A stretch of DNA of 64,000 nt, from assembly GCA_023388495.1 (NCBI GenBank), contig JAEWGC010000028.1, positions 186,001 to 250,000 on the forward strand, read 5' to 3'. Position 1 is the first letter of the stretch. Every line of letters begins with the position of its first letter. A program made the translations under genes and the position numbers. The notes under the pieces are model-generated. The model had not been told where the DNA came from. It ran no database searches and saw nothing but the letters and a program-made list of their open reading frames with translations. Shown here piece by piece: positions 16,897-25,892 of the stretch. The DNA comes from Bacillota bacterium (lineage in GTDB: Bacteria; Bacillota; Clostridia; Tissierellales; Tissierellaceae).

Positions 16897-18888
16897 TAAG
16901 TATTTATTAAACCAATTAGTTATCTCTTCTAATCTTCTAATTCTATGCTTTGGCTTTCCAGATCTACTTAACTCATGATTTTCTCCTCTAAACATACAAA
17001 GTCTTGAATCAACGCCATGATATTTTAATGCAGTAAACATTTGTAGACCTTCTGGTAGCCAACATCTATAGTCCTCCTCGGAATGTATAAATAAAGTAGG
17101 TGTAACTACCTTATCTGCATATTTCATAGGAGAGTGGAACCATAGCTTTTCTATATCAGACCAAGGTGTAGCAGCATTTTGGTCATCTGCAAAATAATAT
17201 CCAATATCAGTAGTGCCAAAGAATGACACCCAGTTAGATATAGATCTTTGAGATGCAGCAGCCTTAAATCTATTAGTATGTCCTATTATCCAGTTGGTCA
17301 TAAATCCACCGTAGGATCCGCCAGTTACTCCAACTCTGTCTCTATCTATAAAAGGACACCTTTCCAATACTAAATCTGTAAACTTCATTATATCATCATA
17401 ATCTATAGTACCGTATTTTCCTCTTATATCTGCAAATTCATTGCCCTTTCCATCGCTTCCCCTTGGGTTACAGAAAAATACTACATAACCTTCGTTTGCC
17501 CAGTACTGCATTTCGTGATAGAATACTTCTCCATAAACAGTCTTTGGTCCACCATGAATATCTAGTATTGCAGGATAGGTTTTCCCTTCTTCAAAATCTA
17601 CAGGCTTCATTACCCAACCATCTATAGTTATTCCATCATTTTCAAAGCTTAAGTGCTGAGGCTGAGATAATTTTTTCTCCTCCATTACCCATTCATTAAA
17701 TTTAGTCAATTGAATTTCTTCTTTTTCTTTCAAACTATATAGTTCTTGAAGTTTAAGTCCTCTAAGGCCTATGAAATTGATATTTCCATCTAATATATCA
17801 AAGCCATCTACGGAGCCTTTCCCCTGGATTAATTTTTCAATATTTCCTTCTTTGTCTATTTTATTGATATAGGAGCTATCTCCCTCAGTAGTTACAAAAT
17901 ATAGATAATCACCATCTACTACCATAGATCTAGAACCACCAAATCTACAGTCTGATCCTACAGAGTTCCAAAGACCATAATCAAAGTCATCCTTAGAGAT
18001 TCTAATAGGATTGTTGCCGTCTAAATCCATTAAATAAAAATGTGGATTTTGGTTTAATCCATAGGATTTCATATCCTTGCCAGCAAAGATTATTTTGTCA
18101 TGGAGGAAATCAGCATAAGAATAGCTAAATCCTTCATGGTGAGTTAGTTTTTCTAGATTATTTTCTTTAATATTGTATAAATGTAAATCAGATTTCAATT
18201 GCATTTTATCAGTATAGGAGCTGGCAACTATGATTACCTTAGTTTTATCCTTGTTAAGCTTAATACTTCCTACATCTGTAAATTCATCTGTAACAGGTAT
18301 AGCTTTCTTATCATTTAAGTTATAGATATAAAGCCTATTTCTTTTTTTATTTGTAAAACCTACACCATTTGACCAAAAAGGTATCTCATCTAAAACCTCA
18401 TAATCCTTATCCTCTTCCATTTGCTTTATAGCCTTTTCCTTTTCCTCCCCAGACAATTCCTTAAGATTTGGATGATTAGGATCAAAGTTTGCAGTTAATA
18501 GAAGATTACCTTCATCTAGGATTTCAAGGGAATTTACGTTCAATGGAATCTCAAATGCCTTAGTAGCTTCTCCTCCATTTAGACTGATTTCATAGTATGA
18601 TGTAAATTCTTCTTTCTTTTCTCGTCGATCCTTGTCTTTTTTACCTCTAACAGCAGGGAATAGTATAGTATTATTATCTTTCCATATAAAAGATCTTTCT
18701 TCATCTAATGATGTTAATTTATATTCCGATTTTTTTTCTTCATCATAAATATAGATATTAGAAAGATATTTGTTTTCCTCTACATCCATTCTATGTAGTA
18801 TGAATCCGACGTTTTTTCCATTTGGTGATAATCTAATACCTGATAAAAACTTATATTTCGTAAAATCATCTAGTTTTAAATTCTCCAT
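16891..18888 (-). CDS. S9 family (acylaminoacyl-peptidase/prolyl oligopeptidase type) serine peptidase
   Basis: 665 residues. The N-terminal two thirds form a beta-propeller that restricts access to small peptides; the C-terminal part (from about residue 410) is an alpha/beta hydrolase. Catalytic Ser lies in GVTGGSYGGFMTNW (about residue 530), Asp probably in HSEEDYRCW, and His in RGENHELSRSGK near the C-terminus; DIHGGPKTVYGE is the oxyanion region. No signal peptide, so it is cytoplasmic and probably trims short peptides brought in by transporters such as Opp. The ATG follows GGAGGG. It is transcribed alone. Confidence 0.92.
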   Translation of the reverse strand: MENLKLDDFTKYKFLSGIRLSPNGKNVGFILHRMDVEENKYLSNIYIYDEEKKSEYKLTSLDEERSFIWKDNNTILFPAVRGKKDKDRREKKEEFTSYYEISLNGGEATKAFEIPLNVNSLEILDEGNLLLTANFDPNHPNLKELSGEEKEKAIKQMEEDKDYEVLDEIPFWSNGVGFTNKKRNRLYIYNLNDKKAIPVTDEFTDVGSIKLNKDKTKVIIVASSYTDKMQLKSDLHLYNIKENNLEKLTHHEGFSYSYADFLHDKIIFAGKDMKSYGLNQNPHFYLMDLDGNNPIRISKDDFDYGLWNSVGSDCRFGGSRSMVVDGDYLYFVTTEGDSSYINKIDKEGNIEKLIQGKGSVDGFDILDGNINFIGLRGLKLQELYSLKEKEEIQLTKFNEWVMEEKKLSQPQHLSFENDGITIDGWVMKPVDFEEGKTYPAILDIHGGPKTVYGEVFYHEMQYWANEGYVVFFCNPRGSDGKGNEFADIRGKYGTIDYDDIMKFTDLVLERCPFIDRDRVGVTGGSYGGFMTNWIIGHTNRFKAAASQRSISNWVSFFGTTDIGYYFADDQNAATPWSDIEKLWFHSPMKYADKVVTPTLFIHSEEDYRCWLPEGLQMFTALKYHGVDSRLCMFRGENHELSRSGKPKHRIRRLEEITNWFNKYLK

Positions 18889-18980
18889 ATATATCCCTCC
18901 ATTAATTCTTTAGTGTATCTAAATTTTATATTTTTATTATATACTATTTATGAGAGAATTCAAAAAATATTTTAAATAAT

Positions 18981-19009
18981 TGCAACTTTTTTGGGAATAA
19001 ATCGTCTAA
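18981..19009 (+). promoter_or_regulatory. Probable ECF sigma-type promoter of the sigma factor operon
   Basis: TGCAAC at 18981-18986, exactly 16 bases, then CGTCTAA at 19003-19009. An AAC core, a 16-base gap and a CGTC -10 are typical of ECF-dependent promoters, so the operon probably activates itself. The implied leader is only about 15 bases, just enough for the ribosome binding site. Confidence 0.6.
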
Positions 19010-19029
19010 ATAGTAAAGGAGGGGATGGG

Positions 19030-19572
19030 GTGGCAGAGATTGAGGAAAGAGAATTAATAAGAAAACTTAAAAAGGGAAATGAAGATGCATATATATACCT
19101 TTTAGATATCTATGGGAGTAGGCTACTAAAGACTTGCTACCTAGTCCTCAAGGATGAGAAAGAGGCTGAGGATGTGGTTCAGGAAACCTTCCTAAGGGTA
19201 TTTAGTCATATAAATTCTTTCAGGGGGAATAGTTCATTATATACTTGGGTTTATAGAATAGCTTTGAATCTATGCAAAGACAAGAGAAAGACCATAAGGG
19301 AATTTGAAATATATGAGGATATTATTGAAAGTAAGGAAAGAGTAGAGGATGTAGTATTTAATTCTATAGATAGAGAAATTCTGAGAAAGGAATTATTTAA
19401 TCTAAACTCTATATATAAGGAAATTTTAATATTGTTTTATTTTGAAGAATTATCAATTAAAGAAATATCCCAAATTCTAGAGGAAAAGGAAGGAACTATA
19501 AAGAGTAGATTAAGTCGTGGAAGATTAATATTAAAGGATGCCATTGAGAGAGGAGGAGACTTATATGGATAA
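19030..19572 (+). CDS. ECF-type RNA polymerase sigma factor
   Basis: 180 residues. Region 2 lies at about residues 20-80 (EKEAEDVVQETFLRVFSHINSF, then SSLYTWVYRIALNLCKD) and region 4 at about 120-170 (IYKEILILFYFEELSIKEISQILEEKEGTIKSRLSRGR); regions 1.1 and 3 are absent, which defines the ECF group. Start choice: GTG 19030 is 5 bases after AAAGGAGGGG (19015-19024); upstream TTG 18991 would lie inside the promoter. Its end overlaps the next gene by 8 bases. The next gene encodes a one-helix membrane protein, the expected place for an anti-sigma factor. The signal it answers to is unknown. Confidence 0.9.
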   Translation: MAEIEERELIRKLKKGNEDAYIYLLDIYGSRLLKTCYLVLKDEKEAEDVVQETFLRVFSHINSFRGNSSLYTWVYRIALNLCKDKRKTIREFEIYEDIIESKERVEDVVFNSIDREILRKELFNLNSIYKEILILFYFEELSIKEISQILEEKEGTIKSRLSRGRLILKDAIERGGDLYG

Positions 19573-19879
19573 GGATAAATTAGGTAACGAATTAAAGATG
19601 ATAATGGAAGATGAAACAAAGGATATGGAACTTTCTCAAGGGTTAAGGGATAAGATACTAAAAACTAGAAAGAAAACTTTAAGTAATACAATAAAGGATT
19701 TCTTAAATAAAGAAATAGAACTTCCACTTGTGCCTATACTAGTAGGCTTTGCACTATTATTTATTGTAATAGGAATTCCAAAGGATTTAATAAATACAAA
19801 TGAAAATATAAGGATAGTAGATATTGGTTCATCTCAGATGATAATTAGAGATGAAAGGAGGGTGAGTCTAAATGATTAA
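19565..19879 (+). CDS. Small single-helix membrane protein, probable anti-sigma factor
   Basis: 104 residues: a charged, helical cytoplasmic part (about 1-55, MDKDKLGNELKMIMEDETKDMELSQGLRDKILKTRKK), one transmembrane helix (LPLVPILVGFALLFIVIGIP, about 57-76) and a short outer tail. No zinc-binding HxxxCxxC motif is present, so it is not a standard ZAS anti-sigma. The assignment rests on position: it overlaps the ECF sigma gene by 8 bases and the next gene by 8. ATG 19565 follows AGGAGGAG; the in-frame ATG at 19538 lies too far inside the sigma gene. Confidence 0.65.
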   Translation: MDKDKLGNELKMIMEDETKDMELSQGLRDKILKTRKKTLSNTIKDFLNKEIELPLVPILVGFALLFIVIGIPKDLINTNENIRIVDIGSSQMIIRDERRVSLND

Positions 19880-21998
19880 GGTTAGAATGAAGGTAAAGAC
19901 CATAATGATCCTAATAGTTCTTACATTTATCATAATTCCATTTATAAATATTGGGATGGCTAATTATTTTAGAGATAGTAAACCTGAAATTGCAGTAAAA
20001 CTATACGATTATTACCTAAAATATCCCATAGCCCTTGGAAAAGATGAGGCGTTATATAAGAGTGCCGAAAGTGTGATGAATGGTTTTAGTAGATATAATA
20101 TAATGATGGGGATGCAGCTGGGAGAGAAAACCTTAGATTATACTACTATAAATAGTTCTATAGACAAATACAAAAGGGTAATAAAAGATTACCCGAAAAG
20201 TGATTACTATACCTTAGCATATAAAGGCATATTAGATTCCTATATTTATCTAGGAGATTCAGATAACTTAGAGAAGTGGATAGATTGGGGAAAAAATGAT
20301 AATAGGGAATTAAGAGAGATATCTATTCTTTATGATGGATATAATCATTTTACCAATAGAGAATATAATGGGGCAGAGGAAATACTAGCGTCATTTACTT
20401 TAGGGAATAGGGATTTAGATTATATTTATTATTTTTTAAAAGGACATATAGAATTTGCTAGGGAAGACTATAATAAGGCATTAGAATATTATAATAAGGC
20501 TAGTGAAGTTGGGTGGAAGCATAGAACTAGTTTTTTTGGTAGTGTTGTTCCAGATGGAAGGAAAAACTGGCTAGAGAATCTTGATTTTAATAATGGAGAA
20601 AACAAAATAAAAGGAAGGGTAACAGCAGATGGTGTAGGTATTCCATTTGTAGAGATATATTTACAATATCCAAATCAAGGCTATGCATCTAGAGGAATAG
20701 ATTTTGTAGCTATAACAGATAAGGATGGATATTATGAGACGATTGGAATAAAGGAAGGTAGATATGATTTAGGCATTGGAATAGGTACAGCTCTATTCTT
20801 TGATAAGGCATATTTAAGAAAAGATGTATATAATCTTCAAGTACTAGATGATTTAGAATATGATTTTGAATTTAGAACTCCTATGAAGATAATTAGTCCA
20901 AAGCCAGAGGAGTTAGTAGAAGGTAATAAATTTGAGGTGAAATGGGAGGAGGTAGATGGGGCAGACTATTATAGCATTAGATTAGTTGCAATTGGTGATG
21001 GCTATAGTATGACTGTACACATAAGAGATGAAAACAGAAAAGATGAGATAAAAGGAAATAAGGCAGTATTTGATATAAAAATCCTAAAAAATTCTCCTAC
21101 AGGATATTCCATGGATGAGGATGAAATCGTAAACCCTGAGGCCATAATGGGTTATATATATGGAGAAACAGTAATTCCTATTATAGTTAATGCCTATGAT
21201 GAAAATGGCAATATGTTAAGTAGTAGTATTCCCATGACAAGCCATTATGAAAATGTACCCAGCATTAAAATAACAGGTAAATTAACAGAAGGAGAAAAGC
21301 TAATCATAGGAAAACAATATGATAAGGCTGTAAGCTATTATGAAAATCTACTTGCTGAAGACAAAAATAATATAGAAGCACTATCATATTTAGTTAAACT
21401 TAATATGTTTGGCTGGGGTAAGGGAACAAAAAATATTCCTAAGGCTATTGATTATGGGAAGAAGATTTATAATATAATAGGAGATGTAGATTTGATTCTA
21501 TTGATATTAGGACAGATGAATTCAAATGACTATAGGGGAAATAAGGAAGTTGCAGCTAAATTATTTTATATGATTCCTGAAAAGGATAGAACAGGGGACT
21601 ATTATTCGGAAAGAGGAGCATATTATAGATCAATAGGTGAATATGAAAAGGCTAGGGAGGACTTAATTTCTTCTAAATATGATTATGTAAATGAAGACAT
21701 TATTTATATAGATCTTTATCTTGGAGAAAATGAAAGGGCTTTAGAGAGAATTAAAAAAGAAGAGATTAAATTTACCTTTATGAGCAAAGCAAAACTCATA
21801 GAAGGTATAGAAGGTTTAGAGCAATTAAATAAGAATGATGAGGAGCATTTAATACTCAAAGAATACCTTGCTAGACTACTAAAAAGAGAAGTAGACTATG
21901 AGGAAAGAGAAGAGGATTTTCAGAAGGTTTATAGTCAAATAAAAAATCCTGGCATTAAAATTATTCTAGATGAAATAAAAGCAGATAACCGTTGGTAA
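19872..21998 (+). CDS. Large membrane-anchored TPR protein in the ECF sigma operon
   Basis: 708 residues. One N-terminal membrane helix (TIMILIVLTFIIIPFINIGMA, about 10-30) with the rest presumably outside the membrane. Then TPR-like helical repeats (about 40-220), a carboxypeptidase-regulatory-like beta-sandwich (IKGRVTADGVGIPFVEIYLQYP through YDLGIGIG, about 250-300), a fibronectin-III-like stretch (FEVKWEEVDGADYYSIRLVAIG), and more TPR-like repeats (about 460-700, ALSYLVKLNMFGWGKG...). I do not recognise the full architecture. Coupling to the sigma and membrane gene suggests it takes part in signal sensing or is the main target of the system; both are inference. A terminator overlaps its 3' end. 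Confidence 0.75.
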   Translation: MIKVRMKVKTIMILIVLTFIIIPFINIGMANYFRDSKPEIAVKLYDYYLKYPIALGKDEALYKSAESVMNGFSRYNIMMGMQLGEKTLDYTTINSSIDKYKRVIKDYPKSDYYTLAYKGILDSYIYLGDSDNLEKWIDWGKNDNRELREISILYDGYNHFTNREYNGAEEILASFTLGNRDLDYIYYFLKGHIEFAREDYNKALEYYNKASEVGWKHRTSFFGSVVPDGRKNWLENLDFNNGENKIKGRVTADGVGIPFVEIYLQYPNQGYASRGIDFVAITDKDGYYETIGIKEGRYDLGIGIGTALFFDKAYLRKDVYNLQVLDDLEYDFEFRTPMKIISPKPEELVEGNKFEVKWEEVDGADYYSIRLVAIGDGYSMTVHIRDENRKDEIKGNKAVFDIKILKNSPTGYSMDEDEIVNPEAIMGYIYGETVIPIIVNAYDENGNMLSSSIPMTSHYENVPSIKITGKLTEGEKLIIGKQYDKAVSYYENLLAEDKNNIEALSYLVKLNMFGWGKGTKNIPKAIDYGKKIYNIIGDVDLILLILGQMNSNDYRGNKEVAAKLFYMIPEKDRTGDYYSERGAYYRSIGEYEKAREDLISSKYDYVNEDIIYIDLYLGENERALERIKKEEIKFTFMSKAKLIEGIEGLEQLNKNDEEHLILKEYLARLLKREVDYEEREEDFQKVYSQIKNPGIKIILDEIKADNRW

Positions 21999-22017
21999 AT
22001 GGTTATCTGCTTTTTTT
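21981..22017. terminator. Terminator of the ECF operon, possibly bidirectional
   Basis: 10-bp perfect stem (21981-21990 with 22001-22010), a 10-base loop and seven T residues. The minus-strand gene ends at 22003, inside the right arm. Confidence 0.85.
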
Positions 22018-23718
22018 AAATGATTCTAAATTTATTATACTACATTCATGTTTTCTATTATTTCTTGATTCTATAAAGTCTAAAACCGTCTTTCCAAGGG
22101 AAGTCAGTTTGATTTCATAGTTTGGATACAAATTGCATTTAACAATTCCTAAATATTGTAAATACACATGAAATTCAAAGAAGAATTTAAGATTAATTGA
22201 GAATTTTGGTAATATATTACTGATTTCATAATTTACATTTTCATTTAATGAAGATAAAAATAAGATTAAATCTTTTCTAGATTTTTCTAAGATATTTGGA
22301 TTATTTATATCACAGATTTCAGATACAAAGTCGTTATTCCAAATATGTTGGAAGAATAGTGCATACTTGTCCTCATCTCTTAATCTTAAATAGTTAGTTC
22401 CCTTATTAGTAACAGATAATTTGTTGTCATTTATTGAAAGTAATCCTATATTAAGAGAAAGTTTGTAGAACATATGAATAACAGGGAAGTCCTTTTGATT
22501 AGGTGAATCCTTGTCTACGTAATTAGATAGTTCTAATATCTTATTTATTTCTAATAGATTTTTTCTCTTTATATATTTGTTTTTTTCTGTTAAATCTAAG
22601 GGTTTATCTAAAAGATATAGCATAAATTTATCATAATCCATAATAAGTGATAAAGCATCCTCATTTAGGAAATTAGATACTATATTTGAAATCTCTTTAT
22701 CTATTACAAATGGCGACTTAGTTAGTTTTAACTGATTTATAAAATTAAATCTAGCTTTACTAATATCTAAGAGCTCCTTATATACTTCTTTATAATTTGA
22801 ATCTTTATTGCTTAAAAATCCTAGATAGTTTTTAAAAGTTGCTATATAGGAATTAAGATCTTCTTGGGATACTATAAATCCATCTTCTATGGCATCCTTG
22901 AAGAAATAATGAAAATCTACCTGATCTAGATCATATAAAGTAAGATCTTCATCTGCTAAATAATATTCGAAAAAGTCCATTAGATTTGCAATATATTTTT
23001 TTATCATAGTCTTAGGAAATTTCAGTGCTAAATATGCTTCAAACTCATCTAATTCATCATATAAAACTGAAACAATATCATCATCCATTTCCATAGCTTC
23101 GAAGATGCAATTTGTATATATTTTATATAGATTTATGCTATATTTTTTCAGGTATTGTTTCATAGTAAGTGATTGAAGAGTCAGTCTCAAACGGTTAAAA
23201 TCAATGAATATTTCTTCTAAAAACATTGATTTAATAGAAGCAGGTAAATAGCTAATATCTCCTATAAAGGCAAAATGACCTAATAGATTTCCAACCCTAG
23301 CAAGTGCAAAATCTCCTATAGATATGGTAGATGCCAAATTTGGATCCCATAGATCATAACTTTTGTTTTGAAGCAAGTCCATAACTTTAATCCTTTCCCC
23401 ATTTGTATCGAGGATTTCAAAAAGAGATATATTTGATTTATTTCTTTCGATTAAAATTTCCTTTTCTTGTTCCGTTAATGATGATGATTTTTCTTCAAGG
23501 AATTTTTCGATAAAGGTTTTCCCATCCTTTCCCATAAAATCTATACTTATCCATACATTTAGTGCTAAGGTATGCCTTTGTTCACCAAAATCAGGATAAA
23601 AAAACTCAAGCTTATCTAATATATTTTCATCTTGTATTTCTTTAGATATGTATTTCAACAACTTTTTAGTTGCTGATTTATCAATTTTCTGTATTTGCTT
23701 GTAAGTAAAGTCTTCCAT
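22003..23718 (-). CDS. Large protein of unknown function
   Basis: 571 residues; I do not recognise the family. It is acidic and mostly helical, with no signal peptide or membrane span. The N-terminal part (about 1-150) has EKFLEEKSSSLTEQEKEILIERNKSNISLFEIL. The middle is rich in short helical pairs. The C-terminal third has two stretches that read like winged-helix folds, around LLSINDNKLSVTNKGTNYLRL and LYPNYEIKLTSLGKTVLDFIES, so nucleic-acid or protein binding is possible. ATG 23718 follows GGGGGG; the in-frame TTG at 23730 overlaps that site. It stands alone between an ECF operon and an ABC operon. Confidence 0.75.
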   Translation of the reverse strand: MEDFTYKQIQKIDKSATKKLLKYISKEIQDENILDKLEFFYPDFGEQRHTLALNVWISIDFMGKDGKTFIEKFLEEKSSSLTEQEKEILIERNKSNISLFEILDTNGERIKVMDLLQNKSYDLWDPNLASTISIGDFALARVGNLLGHFAFIGDISYLPASIKSMFLEEIFIDFNRLRLTLQSLTMKQYLKKYSINLYKIYTNCIFEAMEMDDDIVSVLYDELDEFEAYLALKFPKTMIKKYIANLMDFFEYYLADEDLTLYDLDQVDFHYFFKDAIEDGFIVSQEDLNSYIATFKNYLGFLSNKDSNYKEVYKELLDISKARFNFINQLKLTKSPFVIDKEISNIVSNFLNEDALSLIMDYDKFMLYLLDKPLDLTEKNKYIKRKNLLEINKILELSNYVDKDSPNQKDFPVIHMFYKLSLNIGLLSINDNKLSVTNKGTNYLRLRDEDKYALFFQHIWNNDFVSEICDINNPNILEKSRKDLILFLSSLNENVNYEISNILPKFSINLKFFFEFHVYLQYLGIVKCNLYPNYEIKLTSLGKTVLDFIESRNNRKHECSIINLESFKKSR

Positions 23719-23791
23719 AATTCCCCCCAAAATGTATTACAAATAATTCTTTGTCAAAATATATTATATACTATTATATGATTAAATGCAC

Positions 23792-23828
23792 AAGAAAAAA
23801 TCCTCTTTTGAAAAGAGGATTTTTTCTT
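23792..23828 (-). terminator. Terminator of the DUF3798 ABC operon
   Basis: Perfect 17-bp stem (23792-23808 with 23812-23828) and a 3-base loop, followed on the minus strand by T-rich sequence. It overlaps the stop codon of the last permease gene. Confidence 0.85.
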
Positions 23829-24858
23829 ATATATCTGACAATTGTGTTCTAGACTTATTTTGTTCCCAAGCATGAAGTAATAGGGCAAGACCTATAACTC
23901 CATAGGCTATAAATACTCTAAAGTATTCACCTATCTGGGCATTACCCATTAGGTTTTGACCAGCTAATGGGGAGATAATAAATAACAAATGGAATAGGAC
24001 AGTACCAATTAGAGCTTCCTTCCAAGAAGCCTTATTTACAGATGCACCGCCTATTAGAAGTGATGCTACTGCAAAGAGGCCTACCTGTTCGTGATTGCTA
24101 AAGGTATTTAATGTACCCATGTTTTGAAGATATACTATTTGTCCCCAAGCAGCTAATACTGTTGAGATTATTATTGCAATTATCCTAGTTCTATCTACAT
24201 TGATACCAGAAACACTTGCTATATGCATGTTTTGCCCTACAGCTCTCATTTCCTGACCTAATTTGGTTTTAAGGAAGAAATAAAGTACCACAAATAATAT
24301 TGCGGTTAATATCAATGTGACTATAGGATAAGGTGTAATATCCTTGAAGATTAAATTGTCTAAGGATTTTCTAACAATATTTAAATCTATAGTATTCCTA
24401 AGTCCTACGCCTGTTGACATCAACATATTATGATTACTAAAAGGTATTAGTCTACCAGCTAGCACTATAAATACTAATTGATAAATTCCATTGGCAAAGA
24501 ATCCTAGAATCATAGAGGTTATCATTTCTTTCCCCTTAGCCTTATTGAGAACCCTTCCAACTAAATAACCAAATAATATGGCCACAGGGGTAGAGACTAA
24601 TATTGCAATTATAAGTCCTCCTATTCCTCCTATACCATAATTGATTATGAAAATAAGGCCTATTTGTCCAGCCATAGCCCCTAGAACTATACCGAAGTTT
24701 AGTCCCATTCCTGTTATGACAGGGATTATAAGAGACATTACTAATATAAGGTTTCTTGATAGTCTAAAGACCATTTCATTAAATAGAAAGTTAAGTGGTA
24801 AACCAGATAAGAAAAATCCCACTACACATATTATAAGGAATACTATTGGAACTATCAT
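23827..24858 (-). CDS. ABC transporter permease (BPD_transp_2 / ribose-type family)
   Basis: 343 residues with about nine hydrophobic helices, a branched-chain/ribose-type inner-membrane permease. Recognisable family segments: MGLNFGIVLGAMAGQIGLIF, the cytoplasmic loop GQEMRAVGQNMHIASVSGINVDRTRIIAIIIS and VGLFAVASLLIGGASVNKASW. It overlaps the upstream permease gene by 4 bases (ATGA), so the two are coupled and likely form a heterodimeric channel. Last gene of a four-gene importer operon. The substrate is unknown. Confidence 0.88.
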   Translation of the reverse strand: MIVPIVFLIICVVGFFLSGLPLNFLFNEMVFRLSRNLILVMSLIIPVITGMGLNFGIVLGAMAGQIGLIFIINYGIGGIGGLIIAILVSTPVAILFGYLVGRVLNKAKGKEMITSMILGFFANGIYQLVFIVLAGRLIPFSNHNMLMSTGVGLRNTIDLNIVRKSLDNLIFKDITPYPIVTLILTAILFVVLYFFLKTKLGQEMRAVGQNMHIASVSGINVDRTRIIAIIISTVLAAWGQIVYLQNMGTLNTFSNHEQVGLFAVASLLIGGASVNKASWKEALIGTVLFHLLFIISPLAGQNLMGNAQIGEYFRVFIAYGVIGLALLLHAWEQNKSRTQLSDI

Positions 24859-25892
24859 ACTGCGTCACCTGCCTTTCTAGTTAGTGCGTAAAGGATAATA
24901 CCATTACTGATTATTATTCTTATAATTTCAGCCATGCTTCCTTCAGAAAGAATATTGATTACAGGAAGTGCTACAACTAATAATCCTTGGAATAAGAATG
25001 TACCTATAATTACATGGATTATCTTGGCTTTTTGTAAGGTTGCTCCACCTATTAATATTGAAGCCGCAGCAGGAAGAGCTACATAAAGAGGTGCATTGTA
25101 TAGTTGTATAAATCCAAAGGACTGACTATATACTATAATACCAATAGCTGCTAATACAGTTGATAATACTATACCTAGGATCCTTTGTTTATCAACATTA
25201 ACTCCATTGGATGTTGCAAAGGATTCAGAGCTTCCAGCTACTTTCATAGCAGTACCAGTTTTGGATTTATTAAATATCCAAACTATTGTAGCTAATAAGG
25301 CGAAGAAGAGTATCAGTACAACAGGAATTACTTGTAGCCATTTTGGAAACCATGCTGGATTATCTAGTACTCCACCCATAGAGGAATCTAAGGAAAGTGT
25401 AACACGAAGTCCTGTTCCACCCATTGCCCAAATTAAAGCTTCATTTTTGAAGGGGGCCACAAGCCAAAATATACACATGAAGGATACTATTGAATAACCA
25501 AAATAGTTACCTACAGTCATTTCCTGGCCTTTTACCTTATTTAGCATTAGACCATATAGATAGCCTGCTATAGTTGCTAATGGAATTGCAATAGCCAAGG
25601 CCACAAGAAAACTAGGAAATCCAGTAAGTCCCAGTTCAATACTAACTAGGGCCCCTATTAAACCAAAGATTACCCCTAGAGGTAGGTTAAAGTTAATACC
25701 AATACCAGATTGAATAGAAGGGACCATTGCTAGAACTAAAATAGCATTCATACCAAATCTTGTAAATATATCTTTCCATATACCGGATAATGGAATATTT
25801 AACATAGCCGCTGCGATTAACAAAACTATTAAAAATGCGGAAATTATTAATCTAGGAAAACCAATTTTTCCATATATCTTTTTCCAGTCCAT
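24855..25892 (-). CDS. ABC transporter permease (BPD_transp_2 / ribose-type family)
   Basis: 345 residues, about nine to ten membrane helices, sister of the next permease. Matching segments: SGIGINFNLPLGVIFGLIGALVSIE, VAGSSESFATSNGVNVDKQRILGIVLSTVLAAIGIIVYSQ (ATPase-contact loop) and ALPAAASILIGGATLQKAKI. The ATG starts immediately after the ATPase stop with a GGTGAG site inside that gene, implying tight coupling. Two dissimilar permeases with a double-domain ATPase is the YufOPQ/RbsC-like layout used for nucleosides and similar solutes, but the DUF3798 binding protein gives no proof of substrate. Confidence 0.88.
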   Translation of the reverse strand: MDWKKIYGKIGFPRLIISAFLIVLLIAAAMLNIPLSGIWKDIFTRFGMNAILVLAMVPSIQSGIGINFNLPLGVIFGLIGALVSIELGLTGFPSFLVALAIAIPLATIAGYLYGLMLNKVKGQEMTVGNYFGYSIVSFMCIFWLVAPFKNEALIWAMGGTGLRVTLSLDSSMGGVLDNPAWFPKWLQVIPVVLILFFALLATIVWIFNKSKTGTAMKVAGSSESFATSNGVNVDKQRILGIVLSTVLAAIGIIVYSQSFGFIQLYNAPLYVALPAAASILIGGATLQKAKIIHVIIGTFLFQGLLVVALPVINILSEGSMAEIIRIIISNGIILYALTRKAGDAV

